From NCBI GenBank assembly GCA_937951675.1, contig CALFBI010000008.1, positions 1-64,000 on the forward strand: DNA of 64,000 nucleotides. The letters are read 5' to 3'. The stretch is from an uncultured Verrucomicrobiales bacterium. Lineage in GTDB: Bacteria; Verrucomicrobiota; Verrucomicrobiia; Verrucomicrobiales; Akkermansiaceae. Shown here piece by piece: positions 56,676 through 64,000 of this stretch; position 1 is the first letter of the stretch; every line of letters starts with the position of its first letter. The notes beneath the pieces are model-generated. The model saw nothing but the letters and a program-made list of their open reading frames with translations, was not told where the DNA came from and ran no database searches. The position numbers were made by a program, and so were the translations under genes.

Positions 56676-57218
56676 ATGTCAGGAAGATGGATAAGATTAC
56701 TGCTTCTTATAATAGGGGGGCTGATATTAGTTTTTATTTGGACTAGCTTGGAAGAGGAGAAGCTTAAGAAAGAGACTCTCGAGCAAGACCCCATTCCGGA
56801 GAAGCAGGAAGGGCCGCGAATTCTATCTACGGAAGAACAAGGAGTTGAGCCTGAATCTATCGAGAAGGAAAGGGAGAGATCGCCCTTAGCTGATGAGTTA
56901 CATTCTTCTGAGCACGGTGAAATGGAGGACCTTAAAATCGTTCATACTCTGATTGATCATTATATTTCGTTTTTTCATGGCGCGCCAACTGGGACGCATC
57001 AAGAGATTATACAACAATTAACAGGGAAGAATGGAAGAGGGCTTGCGCCCCTTCCTTCCGATCATTCTGCCATTAACAGAGAAGGTTTTCTTATTGATAG
57101 GAATGGATTTCCCTATCAGTTTCATAATCTCTCACGGTATGAAATCGAGATTCGGGCGACTGGGCCGGACCGGAAACATTGGACCAGTGATGACCTGATT
57201 TACTTACCTAACAAATGA
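56676..57218 (+). CDS. Membrane-anchored protein with a pseudopilin (GspG)-like C-terminus
   Basis: 180 codons. A single N-terminal helix (LLLLIIGGLILVFIWTSL) is followed by a charged linker (residues 26-80) and a C-terminal part with NREGFLIDRNGFPYQFHN and EIRATGPDRKHWTSDDLIYL. The pattern D-x-x-G-x-P-Y followed by GPD...TxDD matches the calcium-loop end of major pseudopilins, but the prepilin cleavage site is absent. It starts 14 bases after the DUF1501 gene and overlaps the next gene by ATGA. Confidence 0.7.
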   Translation: MSGRWIRLLLLIIGGLILVFIWTSLEEEKLKKETLEQDPIPEKQEGPRILSTEEQGVEPESIEKERERSPLADELHSSEHGEMEDLKIVHTLIDHYISFFHGAPTGTHQEIIQQLTGKNGRGLAPLPSDHSAINREGFLIDRNGFPYQFHNLSRYEIEIRATGPDRKHWTSDDLIYLPNK

Positions 57219-57790
57219 AAATAACTCTCTTTTTTTTGCATCTAGTCTTAACAGGGTTTATAAATGCTGCTGTTTTTAACTATTCCGAGTTTCTTTCGGG
57301 TGACCTCTCTGATTTGGAGTCTAGCCCGACCGCTTTAACTGCAGACTTAGGGACTAACACGGTGAGTGCTTCGACCTCTTCGTCTAATCCTGACATTTTC
57401 TCAGTGACCATTCTTCCAGGAATGCAGCTCTCTCAAATTAACCTTACTTTTTTCAATAATAGTGTAAGTGGGGAGGCTTTTTTTGGATATCAAGATGGGA
57501 GCACGCTTGAGACAATTAGTGGGATTGAAGCTACAGACATTGCCTTTGATCTGATTGGGGCCGGTGAGGTGGGAAATGATTTGTTTTCTTCTTTCTCTTC
57601 TTCGGCAAACGCGACTGATGGGCCCGATCTTCCGGCAGGGACTTATACTTTTTGGTTTAACGAGACCGGTGCAGACCCTTCTTCAGCTTTGTTTTCATTT
57701 GTTGTTTCTGCCGCGTCCGTGCCGGAGCCAAGTTCAATCCTTTTGTTAGGAATCGCGTTACCTTTCTTTTTGAGAAGGTCTCGAGCCTAA
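57215..57790 (+). CDS. PEP-CTERM sorting domain protein
   Basis: 191 codons. Signal peptide MKITLFFLHLVLTGFINAA, a Ser/Thr-rich beta-type mature region and the C-terminal VPEPSSILLLGIALPFFLRR plus SRA. The presence of PEP, hydrophobic helix and basic end marks exosortase-dependent sorting. Translational overlap with the pseudopilin-like gene places it in the DUF1800/DUF1501 unit. Function unknown. Confidence 0.9.
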   Translation: MKITLFFLHLVLTGFINAAVFNYSEFLSGDLSDLESSPTALTADLGTNTVSASTSSSNPDIFSVTILPGMQLSQINLTFFNNSVSGEAFFGYQDGSTLETISGIEATDIAFDLIGAGEVGNDLFSSFSSSANATDGPDLPAGTYTFWFNETGADPSSALFSFVVSAASVPEPSSILLLGIALPFFLRRSRA

Positions 57791-57798
57791 TATCGATC

Positions 57799-58986
57799 TC
57801 AACCTAATTGGGAGAGACACAGGCTTCCAGTAATCAAGCCTGCTAGGCAGAGAGCGAACCAAATGCGCCAAGATTTTTTCTTTAAGAAAAAGCTGCCGAT
57901 GATGATGATTCCTAGCCCGGTAATGAGATCAAAAGCCAGCCAGGCTCCAAATAGAGAAGTCAGAAAGTAAGTCCAGCGAGGAGAGATTCGGAGAGTGAGA
58001 AGCAAAAACGGGCATAAGAGAAGCCACGGAAGTTTCCCTCGGATCGGAGGTCCTATTCCGCCTAGTTTTTGAGGAGGACTCCATTTTTGAGGAGATAATT
58101 TTTTTTCGCGAAACCAAAGGTCGATATCTTGAATAGAGTTTTGGAAAATAGGATGATTGCTTGGACCAAAAGGGAAAAAATGAGAGGCGGGATAAATTTG
58201 AAGCTGAGAGTTAGGGAGAAGTTGATGATGTTTTTCCGCTGTCCAGGCTGTCACGAGAGGGTCATATTGCCCTTGTAGAATGAGAGCCGGGATTTTGATT
58301 TGAGGGAGCCAGTCTTTGATCGGGCGCTGGTCAGAGTCCCAGAAATCACGAGCAAAACTTTGCGAGCTACGGTTTTGATGAAGGAGACCAAAATGAGGGA
58401 CTAGGTAGTGAGTGGCTTTGATTCCAGCCCAGAGGATCGCATATTTAATATGCTCTATCCAATAGTTCCCACTCCCTTCGCCTTCCTGAATCCCAAGCCC
58501 ACCAATTAGAATCACTTGCTGAACATTGAGTGGGTAATGGTAAGCATGATGTAAAGAGACCGCTCCACCATAAGACCAGCCGAGGAGAGAGTATTGCTTT
58601 TGCTGAAAGTGGTTTGCAATCGAGAGGAGGGCTCTGCTATCAGAGGCAAAGGAATAGTCATCAACTTGATGCGTCGAGTGCCCGTATCCCCAGCGATCAA
58701 CTCCGATGATGAAGTATCCTTTTTGGGCGAGGGCTGGGGCAAAGTTTTTCCAATCTTGAGCCCCTTGTCCAGGGCTTCCACTAATGGCGATAATGCAAGG
58801 ATGCTTGGAGTGACCCCATGTTTGGGCGGCAAGGGTTCCTTGTGAAGTTGGGATAAGAGTTTTCTTGGTATTGGGAAGGCTCTTAGGAGGGGGAAGGAGG
58901 AAAATACTAAGGTGAGATATAAAAAGAACTGCTAGGTAGATACCTAGCAGTTTTAATCGAAAATGGTTGTGGAAAATTTTTCGCAA
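57799..58986 (-). CDS. Alpha/beta hydrolase with N-terminal anchor and C-terminal membrane region
   Basis: 395 codons. After an N-terminal helix (LLGIYLAVLFISHLSIFLL) comes an alpha/beta hydrolase fold: GSPGQGAQDWKNFAPAL oxyanion loop, GVDRWGYGHS, LLGWSYGGAVSLHHAY with the nucleophile Ser, LILQGQYDPLVTAWTAE with the Asp and IYPASHFFPFGP with the His. The last 90 residues hold about three more hydrophobic segments. The active site would face the periplasm. Substrate unknown. A perfect inverted repeat lies within the anchor codons. Confidence 0.85.
   Translation of the reverse strand: MRKIFHNHFRLKLLGIYLAVLFISHLSIFLLPPPKSLPNTKKTLIPTSQGTLAAQTWGHSKHPCIIAISGSPGQGAQDWKNFAPALAQKGYFIIGVDRWGYGHSTHQVDDYSFASDSRALLSIANHFQQKQYSLLGWSYGGAVSLHHAYHYPLNVQQVILIGGLGIQEGEGSGNYWIEHIKYAILWAGIKATHYLVPHFGLLHQNRSSQSFARDFWDSDQRPIKDWLPQIKIPALILQGQYDPLVTAWTAEKHHQLLPNSQLQIYPASHFFPFGPSNHPIFQNSIQDIDLWFREKKLSPQKWSPPQKLGGIGPPIRGKLPWLLLCPFLLLTLRISPRWTYFLTSLFGAWLAFDLITGLGIIIIGSFFLKKKSWRIWFALCLAGLITGSLCLSQLG
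58926..58951. repeat. Perfect inverted repeat inside the start of the hydrolase gene
   Basis: AACTGCTAGGTA (58926-58937) and TACCTAGCAGTT (58940-58951), 12 bases each, separated by GA. It falls in codons 12-20 of the hydrolase, so it could form a strong hairpin near the start of the mRNA or serve as a binding site. Confidence 0.8.
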
Positions 58987-59015
58987 ATTTCACGAGGAAA
59001 CTAGGTTTCCTGAAG

Positions 59016-60083
59016 TTAGCTTGATTTTTCTTGCTCCATCTTTTCGACGACTTTGGCTTCGAGTTCTAAGTAAAGTTCGTTTTTCGCTTTTAAAGCTTCT
59101 TTAGCCCCATCCCGTCCTTGTGCGAGTTGCTCTCCATTATAACTAAACCAACTCCCGCGTTTTTGAACGAGATCATATTCTAAGGCGAGATCTAGAAGGG
59201 AGCCCACAGATGAGATCCCTTCGTTGAACATGATGTCGAACTCGGCTTCACGGAAAGGAGGCGCCACTTTGTTTTTGACGATTTTAACTTTGGTCCGACT
59301 TCCCTGCATACTTCCATCAGAGGCTTTGATTTGTCCAATACGGCGAATGTCGACTCGCACGGAAGAGTAGAATTTGAGAGCGCGGCCTCCGGGAGTTGTT
59401 TCAGGGCTACCGAACATGACTCCAATTTTTTCACGGATCTGGTTAGTAAAGATGCAGACTGTTTTCGCACGTGCAATGAGGGAGGTGAGCTTCCGCATGG
59501 CAGCGCTCATGAGACGGGCTTGAGCGCCTACGGTAGTGTCTCCAATGTCTCCTTCGAGTTCTTGTCTAGTGACGAGGGCGGCGACGGAATCGAGGACGAT
59601 TACGTCGATCGCATTGGAGCGAACGAGGGTTTCGCAGATTTGGAGAGCTTCTTCTCCGGAAGATGGTTGAGAGACGAGAAGGTCGTCGAGATTGACGCCC
59701 AGGCGTTGGGCATATTGGGGATCTAAGGCGTGCTCGACATCAATGAAGGCTGCGAGGCCGCCCTTTTTTTGAGCCTGCGCAATCGCAGTGAGGGTCAGAG
59801 TGGTTTTCCCTGAAGATTCTGGTCCAAAGACCTCAACGATCCGACCTCTTGGAAAGCCGCCAACTCCGAGCGCACGATCGATGAGGAGATTTCCAGTAGG
59901 AATGACATCAACATCGACTCGGTGCTCATCTCCCATCCGCATGATGGCAGTTTCTCCGAAATCTTTTTGAATTTGTGAAATTGCAAGGTCGAGGTTTTTC
60001 TTGCGTGCGGTAGCAAGCTTATCGTTTTTCACGGTATCGTTTTGAGCTGGCATGGTTTTAGTTTTTTCGGTGGTCGCAGGCAT
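59016..60083 (-). CDS. recA: Recombinase A
   Basis: 355 codons from [16 protein letters not shown]; a second ATG ten codons later is also possible. The frame extends upstream to a TTG inside a putative operator, which is rejected. Walker A is [10 protein letters not shown], and [58 protein letters not shown] are all typical. RecA performs strand exchange and triggers LexA cleavage. The Lys/Glu-rich C-terminus is normal. An inverted repeat lies about 40 bases before the start. Confidence 0.98.
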   Translation of the reverse strand: MPATTEKTKTMPAQNDTVKNDKLATARKKNLDLAISQIQKDFGETAIMRMGDEHRVDVDVIPTGNLLIDRALGVGGFPRGRIVEVFGPESSGKTTLTLTAIAQAQKKGGLAAFIDVEHALDPQYAQRLGVNLDDLLVSQPSSGEEALQICETLVRSNAIDVIVLDSVAALVTRQELEGDIGDTTVGAQARLMSAAMRKLTSLIARAKTVCIFTNQIREKIGVMFGSPETTPGGRALKFYSSVRVDIRRIGQIKASDGSMQGSRTKVKIVKNKVAPPFREAEFDIMFNEGISSVGSLLDLALEYDLVQKRGSWFSYNGEQLAQGRDGAKEALKAKNELYLELEAKVVEKMEQEKSS

Positions 60084-60120
60084 GGCAATGAATGATTTGT
60101 TAATGCCATGACGTTGATCT

Positions 60121-60148
60121 CTTATAGTGTTCAAGTCAACACTATAAG
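60121..60148 (-). promoter_or_regulatory. Candidate operator upstream of recA
   Basis: CTTATAGTGTT and AACACTATAAG, a perfect 11-base inverted repeat with six bases between; an extra GTGTTC follows at 60149-60154 on the plus strand. It lies 38 bases before the likely recA start. Position and symmetry suit an SOS-type repressor site, but I cannot match it to a verified LexA motif. Confidence 0.55.
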
Positions 60149-60160
60149 GTGTTCAAAAGA

Positions 60161-61126
60161 TCATTTGTTTTCTGGAGCGGCTGGAGGCGTCTCTTGTTGT
60201 TCGGCCGGGGTCTTTGCTTTGGAGGCGATCGCTTGTTCTAATTGGGCGCGGAATGTCGGAGTTTGTTTAGCGAGTTCGCTTTCTGGGTCGATCGCAATAA
60301 TGGGATCAAGAAGAAGGAGGGCTTCTTTAAAGCGCTCTTGGTTAGCAAGGGCGATCACTTCAAAAGCCATGAGCTCCTGTTTTTTCTCTCCTTGGAGGTT
60401 ATAAGTTTTAATAATTTCCTTGGAGATTTTAATGGCTTCGTCGAATTTCTGGGCTTCTAGAAGAGGTAAGACGGTTTTTTCAAGCTCTTGTTGAGCGAGG
60501 AGTTCTTGATTTTGTTTGGCAAAGCCAAGGCTGTCTGTGGGGTCAAGAACGAGAATTTCATCTACCGTGCTTTGGTAGTGAGGGAGAAATGTGGAAGGGA
60601 GAAGTTTTAGGGCCTTTGCTAGAGCCGCGGCTTTCTTAAGACCCTGGAGGGGCTTAGCTTGCTCGAAAAATTTATTTCGTTGCTCTAAGTTTTTCTGAAA
60701 TTCTTGAAGATGAGAAAGGTAAGCGCTGGGTCCACCTTTTTGATATCCAGTTTGAGCGTAAGGGCGCCCTTCCGCATCGAGGAGTAAGATCGTTGGGTAG
60801 CCTTGCACTTGGTAGCTGCTTGCTAGTTTTGCATTTTGAGCTTGGGTTTCAGCGCTTTGGTTGGACTTATCACGAGGAAGATCAATTTTAACCAAGAGGT
60901 AGTCTTTCTGAGCGGCTTGAATGAATTCTTCCTTATTAAAGACTTCTTCTTTGAGTTTAATACACCAACCGCACCAGTCCGATCCAGTAAAGTTCACGAG
61001 GAGGTTTTTCTTGCTCTCGGCGGCTTGTTTTTTAGCGGCTTCGAAGTCGGTCGTCCAGAATTCCGCTGCGTGACTTGTCACAGCAGTAAAAATAAAGAAA
61101 GGGAGGAGGGTGAGAACGTGTTTCAT
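60161..61126 (-). CDS. Periplasmic thioredoxin-fold protein with TPR-like C-terminal region
   Basis: 321 codons. Signal peptide MKHVLTLLPFFIFTAVTSHA, then a thioredoxin-like domain with FTGSDWCGWCIKLKEEVFN (CxxC) and YQVQGYPTILLLDAEGRP (cis-Pro). Helical repeats (residues about 170-290) follow, ending in a Pro/Glu-rich tail. The frame is open upstream, but those residues do not fit. Its ATG overlaps the avtA stop by ATGA. Probably a thiol-disulfide reductant or chaperone of secreted proteins. Confidence 0.9.
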   Translation of the reverse strand: MKHVLTLLPFFIFTAVTSHAAEFWTTDFEAAKKQAAESKKNLLVNFTGSDWCGWCIKLKEEVFNKEEFIQAAQKDYLLVKIDLPRDKSNQSAETQAQNAKLASSYQVQGYPTILLLDAEGRPYAQTGYQKGGPSAYLSHLQEFQKNLEQRNKFFEQAKPLQGLKKAAALAKALKLLPSTFLPHYQSTVDEILVLDPTDSLGFAKQNQELLAQQELEKTVLPLLEAQKFDEAIKISKEIIKTYNLQGEKKQELMAFEVIALANQERFKEALLLLDPIIAIDPESELAKQTPTFRAQLEQAIASKAKTPAEQQETPPAAPENK

Positions 61127-62406
61127 GGTGTTTCGGTTAATGTTAGTGAGTAAAGTTTTATGATTTCTTCGGCGAGAATTTGAATACCACGTCGCACGGT
61201 CTCTTCGGGCATGCTGTAGGTGAGTCGAATGCATTCGAATTGATGCTTCCATTCTGGATCATCGATCCCGAAGAAGAAGTGGTGACCAGGAATAATAAGA
61301 ACGTGGCGAACTTTCAACCTCTCATATAATTCTTGAGATTTCACGGGGAGGTCTTTGAACCAAATCCAGAGAAAGAGAGCTCCTTCGCTCTCATGAACCG
61401 AAAAGGGAATGTGATCAGGAATGGCCTCGAGAAGCCATTTCTGAGCTTGTTTTGACTTTTTTAAATAATAGGGCTGGATGATTTCCTTACTGAGTCGAAG
61501 AAGGGACCCGTCTTTTAGAAGAGGTGTGGTGAGAGCCTGCCCTAAGTTTCCATTCGAGAGACCGATGATAGAAGTCATGGAAGAGACCGCCTTAGCTATT
61601 TCTGGGGAGGCAATCACGATTCCAGTTCGGGTTCCTGGAAGCCCTAGTTTGGAAAGGCTGAGGGTAAGAATGAGGTCTTCTCCAAAAACGGGGGAAATGT
61701 CACGAAAAAGAATATGAGGAAAAGGGGCCCCATAGGCATTATCAATAATAAGGGGGATGTGGTGTTCATTCGCGAGCGCTCGTAATTGGGCGAGTTCTTG
61801 ATCCGAAACCACATTTCCAGTGGGGTTGGTGGGTCTAGAGAGGCAGATCGCAGCAATCTCTTCAGTAATAGTAAGCTTCTCGAAATCGATTTGGTATTTG
61901 AACCGATGTGGTGCTGTTTCTTTGAGGAGAGGAGGGCAAGCGGTGAAGAGGTTCGAAGAGACTCCTTGGCTGGCGTAGCCGATATATTCAGGGACGAGAG
62001 GGAGAAGTATTTTTTTACTGGCACCATCGGGGCGAGGCCCGGCGAGGGCATTGAGAAGGAAAAAGAAAGCGGTTTGTCCGCCATTCGTGATCGCAATATG
62101 ATCGGCGGTCAATTCCCAACCAAGTTCGCGGTGGAGACAGTCTGCGAGGGCTTCGCGGAAGGCGAGGTTCCCTTGCGGAGGATCATAATTACCGAGAATC
62201 GCTTCGAGTTTACCTTCTTCCGCGATCAGGGCGGTGAGGGTTCGCCGCCAAAGGGCATCCACTTCCGGAATATGAGCGGGTTGTCCCCCTCCGAGCATAC
62301 ACATCTCCGGGTGCCCCGAGGCGAGGGCTTCTCCCAAGTCATCCATTAAGGTGCCAATCCCGCTCCCCTGGGCGAGATGTTGACCGAATTGTGAAAGCTC
62401 ATTCAT
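61123..62406 (-). CDS. avtA: Valine-pyruvate aminotransferase
   Basis: 427 codons. It is a fold-type I PLP enzyme with GNYDPPQGNLAFREALADCL, ITNGGQTAFFFLLNALAGP, SRPTNPTGNVVSDQEL, IDNAYGAPFPHILF and LSLSKLGLPGTRTG, where the Lys binds PLP, and RLTYSMPEE with the C-terminal Arg. The pattern is that of AvtA (transamination between valine and pyruvate, or related branched-chain partners). It is coupled to the thioredoxin-like gene. Confidence 0.92.
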   Translation of the reverse strand: MNELSQFGQHLAQGSGIGTLMDDLGEALASGHPEMCMLGGGQPAHIPEVDALWRRTLTALIAEEGKLEAILGNYDPPQGNLAFREALADCLHRELGWELTADHIAITNGGQTAFFFLLNALAGPRPDGASKKILLPLVPEYIGYASQGVSSNLFTACPPLLKETAPHRFKYQIDFEKLTITEEIAAICLSRPTNPTGNVVSDQELAQLRALANEHHIPLIIDNAYGAPFPHILFRDISPVFGEDLILTLSLSKLGLPGTRTGIVIASPEIAKAVSSMTSIIGLSNGNLGQALTTPLLKDGSLLRLSKEIIQPYYLKKSKQAQKWLLEAIPDHIPFSVHESEGALFLWIWFKDLPVKSQELYERLKVRHVLIIPGHHFFFGIDDPEWKHQFECIRLTYSMPEETVRRGIQILAEEIIKLYSLTLTETP

Positions 62407-62462
62407 TGACCTCCGGTAGGCTCGCCCTATAGTTCCCGAGAATCAACTTCAATTCGATAACA

Positions 62463-62954
62463 ATGGTATTAAAACAAGGCGATCAAGCCCCAGATTTCAC
62501 ACTCGTTACTCTTGGCTCCGAAGGCCCCGAGCTTTTTAAACTTTCTGACCATCTCGGGGAAGAAGCGCTGGTGCTTCTTTTTGTTCCGATGGCGTTCACT
62601 GGTGTTTGCACCGATGAATTTTGTGATATTTCAAAAAAATTAAGTGATTACGAAGCTCTCAATGCGAAAGTAATCGGAATCTCTGGAGATAATCCTTTCG
62701 CGCAACAGGCGTGGGCGGAGAAGGAGGGGATTTCCCTTTCGTTACTTTCAGACTATGATCACAAAGTAGCGGAAACTTATGGAGTGGCTTATGAGCAGTT
62801 CCTTCCGGAAGCAAACCTCATTATGGGAGGAGTGCCGAAACGCTCTGCTTTTGTAATCGATACGCAGGGCACGATCCAATATGCAGAAATTCAAGAGCAC
62901 CCCAAAGACCTTCCTGACTTCGATGCGATTCAGGCCTGCTTGAAATCGCTTTAA
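62463..62954 (+). CDS. Peroxiredoxin (AhpC/TSA family)
   Basis: 163 codons. FVPMAFTGVCTDEFCDI carries the peroxidatic Cys within TxxC, and a second Cys five residues later; a Cys also lies near the C-terminus (IQACLKSL). GISGDNPFAQQAWAEKEGI and PKRSAFVIDTQGTIQYAEI complete the thioredoxin fold. It reduces hydroperoxides in the cytoplasm. It is divergent from avtA by 56 bases. Confidence 0.93.
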   Translation: MVLKQGDQAPDFTLVTLGSEGPELFKLSDHLGEEALVLLFVPMAFTGVCTDEFCDISKKLSDYEALNAKVIGISGDNPFAQQAWAEKEGISLSLLSDYDHKVAETYGVAYEQFLPEANLIMGGVPKRSAFVIDTQGTIQYAEIQEHPKDLPDFDAIQACLKSL

Positions 62955-62981
62955 GGGAAGCGAGGTCATTCATCCTATTTT

Positions 62982-63016
62982 AAAGGGCGTTTTTGTAAGT
63001 AAAAACGCCCTTTTTT
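62982..63016 (+). terminator. Rho-independent terminator after peroxiredoxin gene
   Basis: AAAGGGCGTTTTT pairs with AAAAACGCCCTTT around GTAAGT, with six T at the end. Confidence 0.93.
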
Positions 63017-63150
63017 AATGGTTGAGCGAGGCGGTATTCGTGGCCTCAGTTTAAAATCAGTAAAAGCCCCTTTTTTCTGGGCTTGTCTCCTTGATTTTTA
63101 GGCAAAGGGGGGGCAGGATGTCGCTTAGAAGATCAACAATCTCTTTTATC

Positions 63151-63873
63151 ATGTCCTCATTCGAAGAATACGCTAACGGTTACACGGTTTCTCAAAGTAG
63201 CACTGACATTCGCAGTCAGTTTATCAAAAAGACTTATATCCATCTAGCCTTGGCTCTTTTGGCCTTAGCTGCAATTGATGGATTTATTCTTAATACTCCG
63301 GCATTGCTCAATCCTTTACTGAGTCTGTTCTCAGGAGGTAAAATGGGGATGCTCATCGTCTTTGGTCTCTACGTGGGGGTTTCGTTCTTAGCTCAAAAAT
63401 GGGCGAACTCGTCTACAAGTAAGACCATTCAATATGTCGGTCTAGCGACTTATGTCGCGGTGACGGCAGTGATTTTCGTTCCTCTTCTTTATATGGCACA
63501 GAGGCTCACGGGAGATAGCTCTTTGATCACTCAGGCGGCGTTAGCAACAGCGGGCTTATTTCTTGGTCTGACGGCAGTGGCCTTCACGACGAAGAAAGAC
63601 TTCTCTTTCATGGGCGGTTTTTTGCGGATCGGAGGGTTCGTGGTATTAGGTTTAATCGTCGCCTCGATGATTTTCGGTTTTAGTCTCGGGATTTGGTTTT
63701 CAGGAGCGATGATTCTCTTCATGGGAGGAGCGATTCTTTATGATACTTCCAATGTGATGCATCACTACCGGAGCGACCAATATGTGGCCGCTTCTCTAAG
63801 TCTCTTTGCGAGTGTCGCGATGTTATTTTATTACATGCTTCGCTTCTTGATGTCGCTTGCGAGTAACGACTAA
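63151..63873 (+). CDS. Bax inhibitor-1/YccA family membrane protein
   Basis: 240 codons from MSSFEEYANGY; an open upstream extension is rejected because relatives begin here. Six to seven helices, including FIKKTYIHLALALLALAAI, GMLIVFGLYVGVSFLA, YVGLATYVAVTAVIFVPLLY and the conserved end ILYDTSNVMHHYRSDQYVAA plus SLSLF. Members are inner-membrane proteins linked to FtsH or calcium leakage. Function here is inferred by family. Confidence 0.92.
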   Translation: MSSFEEYANGYTVSQSSTDIRSQFIKKTYIHLALALLALAAIDGFILNTPALLNPLLSLFSGGKMGMLIVFGLYVGVSFLAQKWANSSTSKTIQYVGLATYVAVTAVIFVPLLYMAQRLTGDSSLITQAALATAGLFLGLTAVAFTTKKDFSFMGGFLRIGGFVVLGLIVASMIFGFSLGIWFSGAMILFMGGAILYDTSNVMHHYRSDQYVAASLSLFASVAMLFYYMLRFLMSLASND

Positions 63874-63912
63874 TCAAACTTCTTGGCCTCAGTAGGGCCT
63901 CTCATTTGATCT

Positions 63913-63945
63913 GGCAGAAAGGAGCTTCCTTTCTGCCATTTTTTT
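63913..63945 (+). terminator. Rho-independent terminator after BI-1 family gene
   Basis: GGCAGAAAGGA and TCCTTTCTGCC form a perfect 11-base-pair stem with the loop GCT and are followed by a T run. Confidence 0.95.
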
Positions 63946-63962
63946 GTGGCAAGATCCTTTCG

Positions 63963-64000
63963 ATGACAAAAGCGGATCAACAATTTCTTTTTCAATTACT
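63963..64000 (+). CDS. Start of a gene cut by the right edge
   Basis: ATG followed by codons for TKADQQFLFQL up to the window end, without stop. It stands just after the BI-1 terminator, a sensible place for a new gene, but twelve codons are too few to name it. Confidence 0.4.
   Translation, partial: MTKADQQFLFQL

Noticed and set aside
60084-60134. TTG start giving recA 17 extra residues
   Set aside because: The codon lies inside the candidate operator and the added residues do not resemble RecA.

Overview
The window looks like a chromosomal segment of a Verrucomicrobiota bacterium. This is inferred from gene content, not from any 16S sequence: a TIGR02597-type secreted protein, two PEP-CTERM proteins, a DUF1800 + Tat-dependent DUF1501 pair, a GHL10 glycoside hydrolase and a heparinase II/III-like enzyme sit beside Gram-negative envelope genes (lipoproteins, MlaF/MlaD, an OmpA-type protein). 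Most starts of the highly expressed genes lack a Shine-Dalgarno sequence and follow A/T-rich leaders. I see no insertion sequence, phage gene, CRISPR array or rRNA.

Layout. 1-5775, minus strand: 5' part of an RND efflux adaptor lipoprotein; a heparinase-like enzyme whose signal peptide is separated from the body by a 9-A tract; then an atypical SDR coupled to an N-acetylmuramoyl-L-alanine amidase. 5841-6626: YmdB phosphodiesterase. 6826-19970: the transcription/translation core tRNA-Thr, tuf, tRNA-Trp, secE, nusG, rplK, rplA, rplJ, rplL, rpoB, rpoC, closed by a strong terminator, with structured spacers before rplA and rpoB. 20100-22260: ruvX, a 32-codon remnant of a mannose-1-phosphate guanylyltransferase, a small membrane protein and an RmlB-like SDR without its catalytic motif; this may be the scar of a lost polysaccharide locus. 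22365-23948: tsf and rpsB. 24198-29529: a secreted unknown, a DUF318/DUF1980 permease pair, a fatty acid desaturase and RmuC. 29649-31690: superoxide dismutase, an RRM protein behind a terminator-bearing leader, and purN. 31775-36539: M29 aminopeptidase, GHL10 hydrolase, a 42-codon membrane peptide, a TIGR02597 protein and a PEP-CTERM protein.

36645-42897: YceI lipoprotein, mlaF, mlaD, a four-helix membrane protein, a coiled-coil OmpA-like protein, a small unknown and amtB. 42991-45113: half-size TSUP transporter, holA, tadA. 45230-49631: rpe followed by a tightly coupled run of an anchored helical protein, a parvulin without signal peptide, and arginine decarboxylase. 49636-51799: NlpC/P60-like lipoprotein and a GlcD-type oxidase. 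51840-57790: a secretion cassette of DUF1800 protein, DUF1501 protein, pseudopilin-like protein and PEP-CTERM protein. 57799-64000: alpha/beta hydrolase, recA with a perfect inverted repeat upstream, thioredoxin-like protein coupled to avtA, peroxiredoxin, a BI-1 family protein and the first codons of another gene.

The clearest items for follow-up are the frameshifted signal peptide at 3487-3495, the attenuator-like leader of the RRM gene (30556-30664), the ManC remnant before ruvX, the four-gene DUF1800/DUF1501 cassette, the Mla subset lacking an adjacent permease, and the candidate recA operator. No single wholly new defence or metabolic system could be demonstrated from sequence alone.
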